A stretch of 64,000 nucleotides of DNA from Pseudomonadota bacterium (GTDB lineage Bacteria; Pseudomonadota; Gammaproteobacteria; Xanthomonadales; Xanthomonadaceae): contig JAEWJB010000187.1 in assembly GCA_023386795.1 (NCBI GenBank), positions 36,622-100,621 of the forward strand, given 5' to 3'. Shown here in pieces: positions 55,501 through 64,000 of the stretch. The position numbers were made by a program, and so were the translations under genes. Under the pieces are notes generated by a model. It was given only the letters and a program-made list of their open reading frames with translations. It ran no database searches and was not told where the DNA came from. How positions within the stretch are numbered: the stretch's first letter is position 1; each line of letters opens with the position of its first letter.

Positions 55501-55900
55501 GGATGTCGAGCCGCTGCCGCCGGCGCAGGCGCGCGCCGCACTGGCGCAGCTGCTCGCGCTTTATCGCCGCGGCGTGCAGGCGCCGTTGGCCTTCGCGCCC
55601 TACAGCAGCTGGAAGTTCTATCGCGCCGCGCGCACCGGCGACTACGACAAGGCGATCCGCGAGGCCGCCGCCCAATGGCAGGGCAACCACGGCTGGGGCG
55701 AGTCTTCCAGTGCCGCCATCGAGCTGGTGAACCGCGGCCGCGATCCGTTTGCCGACGTGCGCGACTTCATCGACTTCGCCGACACCAGCCACCGCCTCTA
55801 CGCGCTGCTGGAAACCGGCCATCCCGGCGCGCCGCCGGACCCGGCCGAGCTGGCCGAGCGTTGGCGTGCCTGGCGTGGCACGCAGGAGGATGCGGAATGA
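52529..55900 (+). CDS. recC: Exodeoxyribonuclease V gamma subunit (RecC)
   Basis: 1123 aa. Begins with a region of inactivated helicase folds (LYHSNSLEVLAGLLAEEL, FLTPGEFVSRAL, LRVLATQARVGTLHFYMPSP, RVICLLGMNDGDFPR) and ends in a nuclease-like domain. RecC has no active helicase Walker A but recognises Chi and splits the strands. The start at 52529 is chosen by homology and gives the family N-terminus. It overlaps recB by ATGA (4 bp). Confidence 0.93.
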   Translation: MTPAVPDFRLYHSNSLEVLAGLLAEELRRPAAGQSLLVPDLVLIPQVAMRRWLQASLAAEHGVAANLEFLTPGEFVSRALAANVEGGEDDLDADTLHWHLYAALRDARLMARPAMRALADYLAGDDPLKAWALAAELGEVFEKYQAWRRDWLLRWEAGADPEDPQAILWRRVAEGRSYRARRIHEYLGRFGDGGAALPDGLPPRLFAFATLNISPDVLRVLATQARVGTLHFYMPSPTRTYWGDLQTRGELRGAGVEADVADNPLLQAWGAAGRDFAALLGSYEVVHPSGDFPAYADPEHGAQQAPGLLQRLQGDVFHRRALPGAPLRAQVDRHDPSLQVHACHTRLRELQVLQDQLRALLEDPRFDPPLEPRQIAVLAPDIDPYVPYLDAVFGGHAGEGALPYALADTSPLASEPLAEVFLSLLALPVSRFGLHEILDLLASAPISEAAALDEAALERLREWLHAAGARWGIDAAHRARHQAPADDAYTWRFALDRLLLGHASGEEQDIDGIAPWPHLEGSALDALDTLLRLLRVLERQQLALAEPMSPALARERLLELLDALVPANPSAPRAQRALERLRALIDDFARSAERAGFSAPMAPEVVRAHFAAVLAQADTRAPLLTGGISFGRMVPMRLLPFRVICLLGMNDGDFPRRDAAAGLNRLTAELGTQRRRIGDRSTREDDRFLFLQLFASAQDVFYLSYLGADPRDGSAREPSVLVSELLASAGQAHADPQAARDALVVRHPLQPFAAAAFGAAEEGAPDPRRFSYRAAWRPAVDSLAGQRQLLAPWVDADLFNETEALPDSLAIDDLRRLFGDPAGQFLRHRLGLRLPEPGDIDRDLEPLRPASGGLAQYALQQEVFAAALAGEVDGLYERLRARALLPSGPLGRRDLDQQLHALLPYVQAFKQWGGGGAAQSRRLQVDIDGVPLHGRLHDWYPAGVGRVNFGALTGRAAIRHGLEWLLLRAAGEQAPFQRFFEGEEGVGPHPMDVEPLPPAQARAALAQLLALYRRGVQAPLAFAPYSSWKFYRAARTGDYDKAIREAAAQWQGNHGWGESSSAAIELVNRGRDPFADVRDFIDFADTSHRLYALLETGHPGAPPDPAELAERWRAWRGTQEDAE

Positions 55901-58900
55901 GCGCGCCCGTCACCCGCGATCCCTATCTGGACCTGCCCTTGGCCGGCGTGCAGCTGATCGAGGCCAGCGCCGGTACTGGCAAGACCTTCACCTTGGCCAC
56001 GCTCTTCACCCGGCTCGTGGTCGAGCGTGGGTTGCGCATTGGCCAGATCCTGTCGGTGACCTTCACCGAGGCCGCCACGCAGGAGCTGCGCCGGCGCATC
56101 CGAGAACGGCTGGTGCTGGCGCTGCAACTGGTCCCGGACGAAGCGCCTGCCGCGGCGCTGCCCGACGCGCCCGATGCGCGGCTTACCGCCGAACTGCTGC
56201 GCGCGCATCTGGCCCAAGGCACCGAAGCGCCCTCGCGCCTGCGCCGGCGGCTGCAGCAGGCTGTCGAGGAGATCGACCTGGCCGCGATCTTCACCATCCA
56301 CGGCTTCTGCGCCCGCGTGCTGCGCGAGTACGCGCTGGAAAGCGGCCAAGTCCTGGCCGCGCCGGAATTGTTGGCCAATGATCGCGAATTGCTCGCCGAA
56401 GCCGCCGCCGACCTGTGGCGCGCGCGCGCGGTCGACGCGGCAATGGCCGAAGATCTCATCGCGCTATGGCCGGGCGGACCGGATGCGCTGGCCCGCGACC
56501 TCGCCGAGTTGGTGCGCCACCCGGAGCTGCTTCCCGAGGAGCCCGCACCGCAAGCCGATGGCGACGGCGCCGCGCTCGTGCAGGCGTCGCATGAAGCCGC
56601 CGCCGCGTTGGGCGCGTCCTTCCGAGCGCAGGGCACTGCGTTCTTCGAAGCCGTGTTCGCCGCCATCGAAGGCGGCGTACTCAGCAAGGTGAGCTACAAG
56701 GCCGATTGGCTGACATCGTTGTGGCACTGGTTCGAGGGCTTTGCCGGTATGCCGCACGGCAGCGCGCCCGTCCCGCACCCCAAGCTGGCCAAGCTCGTCG
56801 TGGACGAGCTGGTGCGCGGGACCAACAAGAACTTCGCCGGCCGCACGCCGGCCTCGCCGCTGAGCCACGAGATCGACGGCTACCTCGCCGCGCTTGCCCG
56901 TATCGAGGAATGGCGGGGGCGCCGTCGCATCCGACTGCCGCACGCCTTGCGCCGGGACGCCATCGCGCGGTTGGCGCTGCTCAAGCGCCAGCGTCGCGTG
57001 CAGACCTACGACGACCTCGTCGAAGGCGTGGCGCAAGCCCTGCAAGGGCCGCAGGGCGCCGCGCTGGCACAGCGCCTGCGCGCGCAGTACGCCATCGCGC
57101 TGGTCGACGAATTCCAGGACACCGACCCCCGCCAATGGACGATCTTCTCCAACGTGTTCGGCGAGGGACCGCTGGCGCGGGAAGCCGGGCTTGTGTCGGC
57201 GCTGCTGTTGATCGGCGATCCCAAGCAGGCCATCTACGGTTTCCGCGGCGGTGACGTACAGACCTATCTCGCCGCCGCCCGCACCGCCGAGCGTGCGCCA
57301 CCGCTGACGCACAACTTCCGCTCGCGGCCCGGCCTGCTCGCGGCGATCGAAGCGATGTACGCGCAGGCCGGCTACGAGGCGGCGTTCGTCACCGAGGGCA
57401 TTGCCTTCCACCCCGTCCAGGCTGGCACGCAGCGCGCCGATGCCGACCTGCAACGCGATGGCGCGCCGGCGCCCGCGTTGACGCTCTGGCAAGCGCCGGA
57501 GCCGACCACCTCCGACAGCAAGGGCAAACCAAAGCCCTTCAACGCCGGGCCTGCCGCCGAGCTGTGCACGGCGGCCTGCGTGGCGGCCATCCATGGCTGG
57601 CTTGCCGCCGCGCGCGCGGGCACGGCCACGGTCGGCGGCCGTGCCGTGCAGGCCGGCGATATCGCGGTGCTGGTGCGCGACCACCGGCAGGCCAGCCGTA
57701 TCCAGCAGGCGTTGGGCGCGGCCGGCATTCCCGCCGTGGCCGCGGGCCGCCGCAGCCTGTTCGCCACGGCCGAGGCCCGCGAACTGCTGGCGCTGCTGCA
57801 GGCGCTGCTCGATCCAGGCGACGACGCCCGGCTGCGCGCCGCGCTGGCCACCGTGCTGGTGGGCGAGGACGCAGCCGCGATTGCCGCGCTGGAACATGAC
57901 GGCGAACGCCATCGTCGCTGGCAGCAGCGCGCGCTGGACTGGCGCGAGCGCTGGCAGCGCGGCGGGCCGTTGGCGCTGGTGGGGGACATCGGCGCCGAAC
58001 AGGGGCCGCGCCTGCTGACGCTGTTCGACGGAGAGCGCCGCATGACCAACTACCTGCAGTTGGCCGAGCTGCTGCAGGAAGCCGACGCGCGCGCGCTGGG
58101 CCCGCACGGGCTGGTGGACTGGCTGGCGCGGCGCATCGCCAATGCCGATGACAGCGACGAAGCACAGCAGCTGCGCCTGGAATCGGATGCGCACCGCGTG
58201 CAGATCGTCACCCTGCACAAGAGCAAGGGGCTGGAATATCCGCTGGTGTTCCTGCCATACGTGGGCATCGGCCGGCGCGCGGGCGGGCCGGGGAACTACT
58301 GCGTCGTCCAAGGCCAGGACGCACGCCGCGTGCTGCACTGGAACGTCGGCAAGGACGACGCGGGGTGGAGTGCCGCCGAGGCCGCGTGGCGCGAGGAGCA
58401 ACGTGCCGAGGACGCGCGCCTGCTCTACGTTGGCCTGACCCGTGCCGAGCACGCCTTGTGGATCGCGACCGGGTGCTTCCATGGCCATGAGCGCACCGCC
58501 CTGCGCGGCATGGTGGCGGACGTCGCCGCCTTGCAAGCGGCCACCGGCAACGGCGTGATCGCCATCGACCGCACGCCGCCACCGGTGGCCTTGCCGCGCC
58601 TGCCCGCTGACGAGGAGGGCCAGGTGCCGCCCGCGCGCGTGCCGCAGCGGGCCGTGGCTCCCGACTGGTGGGTCTACAGCTTCACCCAGCTGGCCAATGC
58701 CGATGCCGGCATCGCGCATGACCCGATGGCCAGCGCCACGGTCGAGAGCAGTGGCGGGGGCGACGAACCCGGCACCGACACGCCGGTGGCCCCGGTGGAG
58801 TCCGAACCTTTCGACCCGCGCTTTGCCGGCAACCGCTTCGGCGTGGTGATGCACGAAGTGCTGGAAGCCTGCGACTTTTCCGCATGGGCGGCATGGAAGC

Positions 58901-59568
58901 CCGGGCAGCCCGCGCCGGCGAGCGAAGCGGCGGTGATCCTCCAATGCCTGCAGCGCGGCGGCTACGCCCAGGACGCGTGGGCCGATGGCGTGGCCCTGCT
59001 CACGATGCTGGTAGGACAGACGTTGACGGTGCGCCTGCCCGAGGGCAGCCAGCTGGCCTGCGTGCCGGAGACGGCGCGGCGCAACGAGATGGAGTTCCAC
59101 TTCGCGATGCGCCCGACGCGCGTCGATGCACTGCTGGGCCTGTTGCATCGCCACGACCTGCTGCCCGCGCGCCAGGCATTCGGTGCGCGGCAGCGGCTGG
59201 AAGGCCTGATGACCGGCCTGATCGACCTGACCTACCAGCACGAGGGCCGCTGGTACGTGCTCGACTACAAATCCAACCGCCTGCCCGCCTACGACCCCGC
59301 CTCGATGGACGCCGCCATGGCGCACAGCGAGTACGACCTGCAGGCGCTGATCTACACCGTAGCCTTGCATCGCTGGCTGCGTTTCCGGCTGGGCGAGGGC
59401 TACGACTACGCGCGCGACTTCGGCGGCGTGCGCTACTTGTTCTGCCGCGGGCTGGACGCTGCGAGCGATCCTTCGCCCGGCGTGCGGGCCTGGCGCTTCG
59501 AACCGCCGCTGGTGGAGGGCATCGATGCCTTGTTCGCCGGGCACGCCCTGCCGGAGGCCCTCGCATGA
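55897..59568 (+). CDS. recB: Exodeoxyribonuclease V beta subunit (RecB)
   Basis: 1223 aa. UvrD-like helicase with Walker A ASAGTGKTFTL (about 22-32), VTFTEAATQELRRRI, IALVDEFQDTDPRQW (motif II), LLIGDPKQAIYGFRGGDV, TLHKSKGLEYPLVF (motif V) and LYVGLTRAEHALW (motif VI). The C-terminal nuclease domain has the LDYKSNRLP motif with catalytic Asp and Lys. It is the 3'-5' helicase and only nuclease of RecBCD. It overlaps recC and recD by ATGA. Confidence 0.96.
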   Translation: MSAPVTRDPYLDLPLAGVQLIEASAGTGKTFTLATLFTRLVVERGLRIGQILSVTFTEAATQELRRRIRERLVLALQLVPDEAPAAALPDAPDARLTAELLRAHLAQGTEAPSRLRRRLQQAVEEIDLAAIFTIHGFCARVLREYALESGQVLAAPELLANDRELLAEAAADLWRARAVDAAMAEDLIALWPGGPDALARDLAELVRHPELLPEEPAPQADGDGAALVQASHEAAAALGASFRAQGTAFFEAVFAAIEGGVLSKVSYKADWLTSLWHWFEGFAGMPHGSAPVPHPKLAKLVVDELVRGTNKNFAGRTPASPLSHEIDGYLAALARIEEWRGRRRIRLPHALRRDAIARLALLKRQRRVQTYDDLVEGVAQALQGPQGAALAQRLRAQYAIALVDEFQDTDPRQWTIFSNVFGEGPLAREAGLVSALLLIGDPKQAIYGFRGGDVQTYLAAARTAERAPPLTHNFRSRPGLLAAIEAMYAQAGYEAAFVTEGIAFHPVQAGTQRADADLQRDGAPAPALTLWQAPEPTTSDSKGKPKPFNAGPAAELCTAACVAAIHGWLAAARAGTATVGGRAVQAGDIAVLVRDHRQASRIQQALGAAGIPAVAAGRRSLFATAEARELLALLQALLDPGDDARLRAALATVLVGEDAAAIAALEHDGERHRRWQQRALDWRERWQRGGPLALVGDIGAEQGPRLLTLFDGERRMTNYLQLAELLQEADARALGPHGLVDWLARRIANADDSDEAQQLRLESDAHRVQIVTLHKSKGLEYPLVFLPYVGIGRRAGGPGNYCVVQGQDARRVLHWNVGKDDAGWSAAEAAWREEQRAEDARLLYVGLTRAEHALWIATGCFHGHERTALRGMVADVAALQAATGNGVIAIDRTPPPVALPRLPADEEGQVPPARVPQRAVAPDWWVYSFTQLANADAGIAHDPMASATVESSGGGDEPGTDTPVAPVESEPFDPRFAGNRFGVVMHEVLEACDFSAWAAWKPGQPAPASEAAVILQCLQRGGYAQDAWADGVALLTMLVGQTLTVRLPEGSQLACVPETARRNEMEFHFAMRPTRVDALLGLLHRHDLLPARQAFGARQRLEGLMTGLIDLTYQHEGRWYVLDYKSNRLPAYDPASMDAAMAHSEYDLQALIYTVALHRWLRFRLGEGYDYARDFGGVRYLFCRGLDAASDPSPGVRAWRFEPPLVEGIDALFAGHALPEALA

Positions 59569-61481
59569 GCCTGCTCGACGCCCTGTATCGCGCCGGTACG
59601 CTGCGCACGCTGGACCTGTCGCTGGCGCAGACCCTGCAACGGCGGGCGCCCGACACCGACGAGGCCACGCTGGCCGGTGCGGCCCTGGCGTCGCTGGCGG
59701 TGGCCAGCGGCCATGCCGGCTTCGATCCGGCGCGCGCCGGCGTGCTGCTCGAAACCCGCGAGGGCCCGGCGCCCCTATTGCCCGCGCCGCAGGAATGGCA
59801 GCGCGCGCTGGCCGCCTCGCCGTGGGTCGCCCGGCCTGATGCGAACGAGGTGGCTGCCGCCGATTGCCCGCTGGTGCTGGAAGCAGGCCTGCTGTACCTG
59901 CGCCGCTATCGCGAGTACGAACGTCGGCTGGCCGCCGGGTTGCGCCGCATTGCCGCACAACCGATGCCGGATCTGGAGGCGGGCCTGCTGGCGCCGCTGT
60001 TCGCGCAACTGTTTCCCGCCGCGACCACGGGCAGCGATCGGCAGGCGTTGGCCGCCGCGCTCGCGCTGCGGCGTGCGCTGTTGCTGGTCACAGGCGGGCC
60101 CGGCACCGGCAAGACCACGACGATCGCGCGCTTGCTGCTGCTGCGCATCGCCCAGGCCCAGGCCGCGGGCGTCGCCGTGCCGCGCGTCGCGCTGGCCGCG
60201 CCTACCGGCCGCGCCGCCGAGCGCATGGCCGAAAGCCTGCGCGCTGCGGTGGCGCAGGCAGTCGCCGAAGGCATTGATCCTGCCGTCGCCGCCGTGTTGC
60301 CAACCGGTGCCAGTACGCTGCATCGCCTGCTGGGGGTCATCCCTGGGCTGCCGAGGTTCCGTCACGACGCGGACAACCCGTTGCCGTTCGATCTGGTCGT
60401 GGTCGACGAAGCCTCGATGGTGGACCTGCCGCTGATGTGCAAGCTGGTGGAAGCCGTGGCCGACGGCGCACAGCTGATCCTGCTGGGCGACGCCGACCAG
60501 CTCCCCTCGGTCGAAGCGGGCGATGTGCTCGCGGCGATCCTTCAGGCCACCGGCCCGGGCGATGCGCCGGACAGGCAAGATGCCCGCGCGCTGGCTCCCC
60601 TGCTCGGCGGCGCCAGCGAGGCGGTTGCGGGCGAGGGCGGCGACCTAGCCGGCCATCGCGTGCACCTGCTGCGCGGCTATCGCCAGGCCGAGGGCTTCGC
60701 GCTGGCGCCGCTGGCCGATGCCGTGCGTACCGGGGACGCCGATGGGGCGCTCGCCCTGTTGCGCAGCGGTACGCTGGAGGGCGTGCGGTTCCATGAGGAC
60801 GTGGACGATCCGCTGCAGTCGCACGGCGAAGCCTTGCTATCGCACTGGCGCGCGCTGGCGACGGCGGCCGACCCCGCGCAGGCACTCCGCGACGCCGGCC
60901 GCCTGCGCCTGCTGACCGCGGTGCGTGCCGGGCCGCAGGGCGCGCGCACGCTCAATGCGCGTATCGAGCAACTGCTGGCCGAAGGCGGCTCGGGTGCCCG
61001 CCGTCTCGGTGGCGCCTCGCCATGGTTCCAGGGCCGGCTGCTGCTGGTCACCGAAAACAGCTATCGCCACGGCCTGTTCAACGGCGATGTCGGCATCTGC
61101 CTGCGCGATGCCCAAGGCACGCTGGTGGCCTGGTTCGCCGGCGAGGGCGATGCGCCGGTGCGCGGCTTCCATCCGGCCGCGCTGCCGGCGCACGAAAGCG
61201 CGTTCGCGATGACCGTGCACAAGGCGCAGGGGTCGGAGTTCGATGAGGTGTGGCTGCAGCTGCCGGCACGCGATGCGCGCGTGCTCAGCCGCGAACTGGT
61301 CTACACCGGCCTGACCCGCGCGCGCCGCCGCTTGCATCTGGCCGGTAGCGAGGGGGTGCTGCGCGCCGCATTGGCGCGACATGCGCAGCGGATCTCCGGG
61401 TTGGCCTGGCGGTTGGGGGCGCCGGACACGGCGGTCGACGCCGCACCCGAACGGCCGCCCGCCCAGGGCAGCCTGTTCTGA
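59565..61481 (+). CDS. recD: Exodeoxyribonuclease V alpha subunit (RecD)
   Basis: 638 aa. SF1B 5'-3' helicase with Walker A TGGPGTGKTTTIARLL (about 178-193), VVDEASMVDLPLM, LLGDADQLPSVEAGDVL, and the late AMTVHKAQGSEFDEV (motif V) plus VYTGLTRARRRL (motif VI). It completes RecBCD for double-strand-break repair and foreign-DNA degradation. It is convergent with the next gene, 7 bp away. Confidence 0.95.
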   Translation: MSLLDALYRAGTLRTLDLSLAQTLQRRAPDTDEATLAGAALASLAVASGHAGFDPARAGVLLETREGPAPLLPAPQEWQRALAASPWVARPDANEVAAADCPLVLEAGLLYLRRYREYERRLAAGLRRIAAQPMPDLEAGLLAPLFAQLFPAATTGSDRQALAAALALRRALLLVTGGPGTGKTTTIARLLLLRIAQAQAAGVAVPRVALAAPTGRAAERMAESLRAAVAQAVAEGIDPAVAAVLPTGASTLHRLLGVIPGLPRFRHDADNPLPFDLVVVDEASMVDLPLMCKLVEAVADGAQLILLGDADQLPSVEAGDVLAAILQATGPGDAPDRQDARALAPLLGGASEAVAGEGGDLAGHRVHLLRGYRQAEGFALAPLADAVRTGDADGALALLRSGTLEGVRFHEDVDDPLQSHGEALLSHWRALATAADPAQALRDAGRLRLLTAVRAGPQGARTLNARIEQLLAEGGSGARRLGGASPWFQGRLLLVTENSYRHGLFNGDVGICLRDAQGTLVAWFAGEGDAPVRGFHPAALPAHESAFAMTVHKAQGSEFDEVWLQLPARDARVLSRELVYTGLTRARRRLHLAGSEGVLRAALARHAQRISGLAWRLGAPDTAVDAAPERPPAQGSLF

Positions 61482-61488
61482 TCGCGCC

Positions 61489-62346
61489 TCAGCGGTAGGG
61501 GCCGGGGCCGCGCCAGACGATCTCGCCCTGCTTGTAGACCTGGATCATGTTGATGACCTCGCGGCCATCGCCAATGGCCTGCAGCTCCGGCGAGGAGGGG
61601 TCGAGCAGGCGGCATTTGCCCGAGCCGCGGCGGATCGCGATGTCCAGCTCGCAGACCATCCGGTAGGACGTGCCCGGCAGCGGGATCGCCAGTTCCTTCA
61701 TGCCCTGGTCCTTCCAGGTGCGCAGCAGGGTCTCGCTGCGCGTGTCGTAGTACACCTGGTAACCGCCCACTTCCATGCTCGGCTGCCCGCCGGCATCGTT
61801 GCCCCGGCCGCGCGTGTAGCCCGGGCCACTGTCCATGCCCTGGTTGTCCAGCGCGGTGTCCTGGGGCGCCCATCCCGGGGGATGGCCGGTCCAGGCCTGC
61901 GTGCGACGGGGCGCGGGCGGGCTGGAGGCGGGCCGGCGCGCCAGCCGCGACCAGTCGTCATCGGCTGGGTTGGGCTGCGGCGGTGGCGGCACCTCGCGCT
62001 GCGGCTCGGGCTCGGGCAAGTCTTCCGGCGGCACCGGGTCGGGCGAGGTCATCACCAGCGTCGTTCGTACCTGCGAGGTGGCCTTGCGCTTGCGTACGGG
62101 TGCGGCCGGCGGCGGCGGGCTGGGAGGGCCGGGCTGGGTGTCGCGCGGCTCGCCAAGGAAATCCACCTTCATGCGGCTGCCACCGGAGGCGCCTTGTGGC
62201 GTGGAAACCACCGGCTTGGAGGCGTACAGCAGCATCAGCAGCAGCAACAGGTGCAGCAGCGCGCTGACGAGCGCGGCGATCCACGGCTGCAGGCGGTCGA
62301 TCCTCGGCTCCTTCCGGGCATCGGTGCGGCGCGATGCCTTGCTCAT
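61489..62346 (-). CDS. TonB-N-terminus-like membrane protein with unknown C-terminal domain
   Basis: 285 aa from Met at 62346. Basic N-terminus, one transmembrane helix (LQPWIAALVSALLHLLLLLM, with the Ser...His seen in TonB/TolA anchors), a Pro/Glu-rich periplasmic arm of about 120 residues, then a compact C-terminal region of about 85 residues (GYQVYYDTRSETLLRTWKDQ to EIVWRGPGPYR) with two Cys. The C-terminus does not show the TonB YP...F/RNxxxW pattern. An alternative Met at 62418 would add 24 residues. Probably an envelope energy-transducer-like or scaffold protein; no exbBD beside it. Confidence 0.6.
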   Translation of the reverse strand: MSKASRRTDARKEPRIDRLQPWIAALVSALLHLLLLLMLLYASKPVVSTPQGASGGSRMKVDFLGEPRDTQPGPPSPPPPAAPVRKRKATSQVRTTLVMTSPDPVPPEDLPEPEPQREVPPPPQPNPADDDWSRLARRPASSPPAPRRTQAWTGHPPGWAPQDTALDNQGMDSGPGYTRGRGNDAGGQPSMEVGGYQVYYDTRSETLLRTWKDQGMKELAIPLPGTSYRMVCELDIAIRRGSGKCRLLDPSSPELQAIGDGREVINMIQVYKQGEIVWRGPGPYR

Positions 62347-62569
62347 GCCCACGGGGATGCGTCGAGGTGGCGGGCCTTCATCGGGAGCGGAATCGCGTGC
62401 GGCGGTGGGGAGCGGCATCGTAGCGCGGATGGGGCGGCTGGCGTTTGGCAGCCGATGCCCGCAACGCAAGTCGATGCCGGCTCCACGCGGCCCATGCCGC
62501 AGGTGAGCGGGATGAACACAATCGTCCACCTATACTCGGGGCAGATCCACGAATGAAGGTTTGCCCTGA

Positions 62570-63940
62570 ATGAGCGCTTCCCCCTCGTCACCGCTCGGCA
62601 CCGCCAACCCCGCCCCCGGCGCGCTGCGCCGCTCGATCTCCAATACCCTCAAGGGTTCGGCCGGCAACCTCGTCGAGTGGTATGACGTCTACGTCTACTC
62701 GGTGTTCGCCAGCTACTTCGAGTCGCAGTTCTTCTCCAAGGAGGACAAGAACGCCACCTTGTATGTCTGGGCGATCTTCGCGGTCACCTTCCTGATGCGC
62801 CCGATCGGCGCCTGGTACTTCGGCCGCTTCGCCGACCGCTACGGGCGCCGCCTGGCGCTGACCGTGTCGGTGTCGCTGATGGCGGCCTGTTCTTTCGTGG
62901 TGGCCATCACCCCCACCGTGGCCTCCATCGGCGCGGCGGCGGCGGTGATCCTGTTGCTGGCCAGGCTGGTGCAGGGCTTCGCGACGGGGGGCGAGTACGG
63001 CACCAGCGCCACCTACATGTCAGAGGCCGCGATTGCGGGACGGCGTGGCTTCTTGTCGTCCTTCCACTACGTCACCCTCGTGGGCGGCCACGTCATCGCC
63101 CAGGCGGTGCTGCTGGTGATGCTGCACCTGGTCGACAAGCAGCACATCTCCGAATGGGGCTGGCGCGTGGCCTTCGCCCTGGGTGGCGTCGGCGCGCTGG
63201 TGGTGTTCTGGCTGCGCCGCACGATGGACGAGTCGCTAGGCTCGGAATCCATCGCCGCGGCCAAGGAAGGCAAGGCGCGCGCCTCCGGCTCGCTGCATGA
63301 GCTGTTCGTCAACCAGTGGCGCCCGCTGCTGCTGTGCTTCCTGATCACCGCCGGCGGCACCATCGCCTTCTACACCTACTCGGTGACCGGCCCGAAGATG
63401 ATCCAGACCGCCTTCGCAGGCGACGATGTCATGGCCGGCACCTGGATCAACCTCGCCGCGCTGGTGGTGCTGATGCTGATGCAGCCGGTGGGCGGCTGGC
63501 TGTCGGACATCATCGGCCGCAAGACGTTGCTGGTGTTCTTCGGCATCGGCGGCGTGCTCTACACCTGGTACCTGGTGCTGTACCTGCCCAGGCAGAGCGA
63601 CTGGCTCACCGCCTTCGCCATCCTCACCGTGGGTTTCGTGATCCTCACCGGCTACACCTCCATCAACGCGGTGGTGAAGGCCGAGCTGTTCCCGACCCAC
63701 ATCCGCGCGCTCGGCGTGGGCCTGGGGTACGCGCTGGCGAATTCGGCCTTCGGTGGCACCGCCCCGCTGCTGTACCAGGCTGCCCTGCATGCCGACCGGG
63801 TCGACGACTTCGTCATCTACGCCACCGCCGTCATCGCCGTGTCCTTGTTCGTCTACATCTTCTTCCTCACCAACAAGGGGTCCAACTGGCTGGACCACGA
63901 GCACGAGATGCACCGCCGGCACGGGACCCGCGGCGGCTGA
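62570..63940 (+). CDS. MHS-family MFS transporter (KgtP-like)
   Basis: 456 aa, 12 transmembrane helices. Signatures of the metabolite:H+ symporter group: SAGNLVEWYDVYVYSVFASY at the N-terminus, RFADRYGRRLAL loop 2-3, LARLVQGFATGGEYGTSATYM, and LFPTHIRALGVGLGYALANS in the second half. Closest in type to alpha-ketoglutarate permease KgtP. Imports dicarboxylates or similar. AAGG lies 13 bp before the ATG; TATACT at 62531-62536 is a plausible -10. Confidence 0.85.
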   Translation: MSASPSSPLGTANPAPGALRRSISNTLKGSAGNLVEWYDVYVYSVFASYFESQFFSKEDKNATLYVWAIFAVTFLMRPIGAWYFGRFADRYGRRLALTVSVSLMAACSFVVAITPTVASIGAAAAVILLLARLVQGFATGGEYGTSATYMSEAAIAGRRGFLSSFHYVTLVGGHVIAQAVLLVMLHLVDKQHISEWGWRVAFALGGVGALVVFWLRRTMDESLGSESIAAAKEGKARASGSLHELFVNQWRPLLLCFLITAGGTIAFYTYSVTGPKMIQTAFAGDDVMAGTWINLAALVVLMLMQPVGGWLSDIIGRKTLLVFFGIGGVLYTWYLVLYLPRQSDWLTAFAILTVGFVILTGYTSINAVVKAELFPTHIRALGVGLGYALANSAFGGTAPLLYQAALHADRVDDFVIYATAVIAVSLFVYIFFLTNKGSNWLDHEHEMHRRHGTRGG

Positions 63941-64000
63941 TCTCCCGCGGCCCCGGCCCCCCACCATACAACCGACGCGGGCCCCCGCCCCCCCCCCCCC

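Noticed and set aside
52295..59958. Very long open frames (over 1100 codons) on the minus strand across recC and recB, and others opposite yidC/mnmE and the M28 gene
   Set aside because: High GC content keeps antisense frames open; their translations are low-complexity Arg/His/Gln-rich and match no family, while the plus-strand genes are unmistakable.

Overview
The window is a GC-rich chromosomal segment containing a replication-origin locus. It most likely comes from the Xanthomonadaceae/Lysobacteraceae (a Lysobacter, Luteimonas or Pseudoxanthomonas-like genus). The evidence is the DnaA N-terminus ([18 protein letters not shown]), the tonB-exbB-exbD1-exbD2 cluster beside pdxJ, a PA0069-type radical SAM gene, and REP-like palindromes built around aggagcggcttcagccgcga. 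No insertion sequence, prophage, CRISPR array, rRNA or tRNA was recognised. Genus-level assignment is inference.

Layout. 0-10 kb: a tandem-domain methylglyoxal-synthase-like gene, a PstS/OmpA hybrid, a PepSY protein, an M28 lipoprotein peptidase, a VNG-repeat solenoid protein, envC-ctpA, and a dehydrogenase/DUF1820 pair. 10-17.8 kb: rhomboid protease, FadL-type porin, deoxyribosyltransferase, 2OG-Fe(II) oxygenase, VOC protein, radical SAM protein, cardiolipin synthase and pdxJ. 17.8-23.5 kb (all minus): TPR protein, tonB, exbB, exbD1, exbD2, an M48 protease and a CPBP protease. 23.5-34.3 kb: the origin block, with gyrB, recF, dnaN and dnaA on minus, and rpmH, rnpA, yidC and mnmE diverging on plus. 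34.3-48 kb: mixed metabolic, transport and stress genes, including a TerC gene behind a yybP-ykoY (Mn2+) riboswitch, a LysR/oxidoreductase/nitroreductase set, rmuC and a glutathione peroxidase. 48-52.3 kb: an mlaFEDCB-mlaA lipid-transport operon. 52.5-61.5 kb: a translationally coupled recC-recB-recD operon. 61.5-64 kb: a TonB-like orphan and a KgtP-like transporter, ending in a C homopolymer.

How it fits together. The origin block combines DnaA boxes on both sides of dnaN, an AT-rich element present as an inverted near-copy on both sides of dnaN, and three ParB (parS) sites within 1.5 kb, two of them embedded in recF codons. Initiation signals, segregation signals and the sliding clamp/recombination/gyrase genes are therefore packed together. 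Elsewhere the theme is envelope maintenance (EnvC-CtpA, Mla, Cls, YidC, TonB-Exb, FadL) plus double-strand-break repair (RecBCD, RecF, RmuC).

The most notable non-coding signals are the Mn2+ riboswitch with its terminator, a candidate ~116-nt small RNA at 41683-41798, the inverted repeat flanking dnaN, the parS cluster, and a recurring -10-like box placed 6-7 nt before ATG that suggests leaderless transcripts. All calls are by eye; no database search was run.
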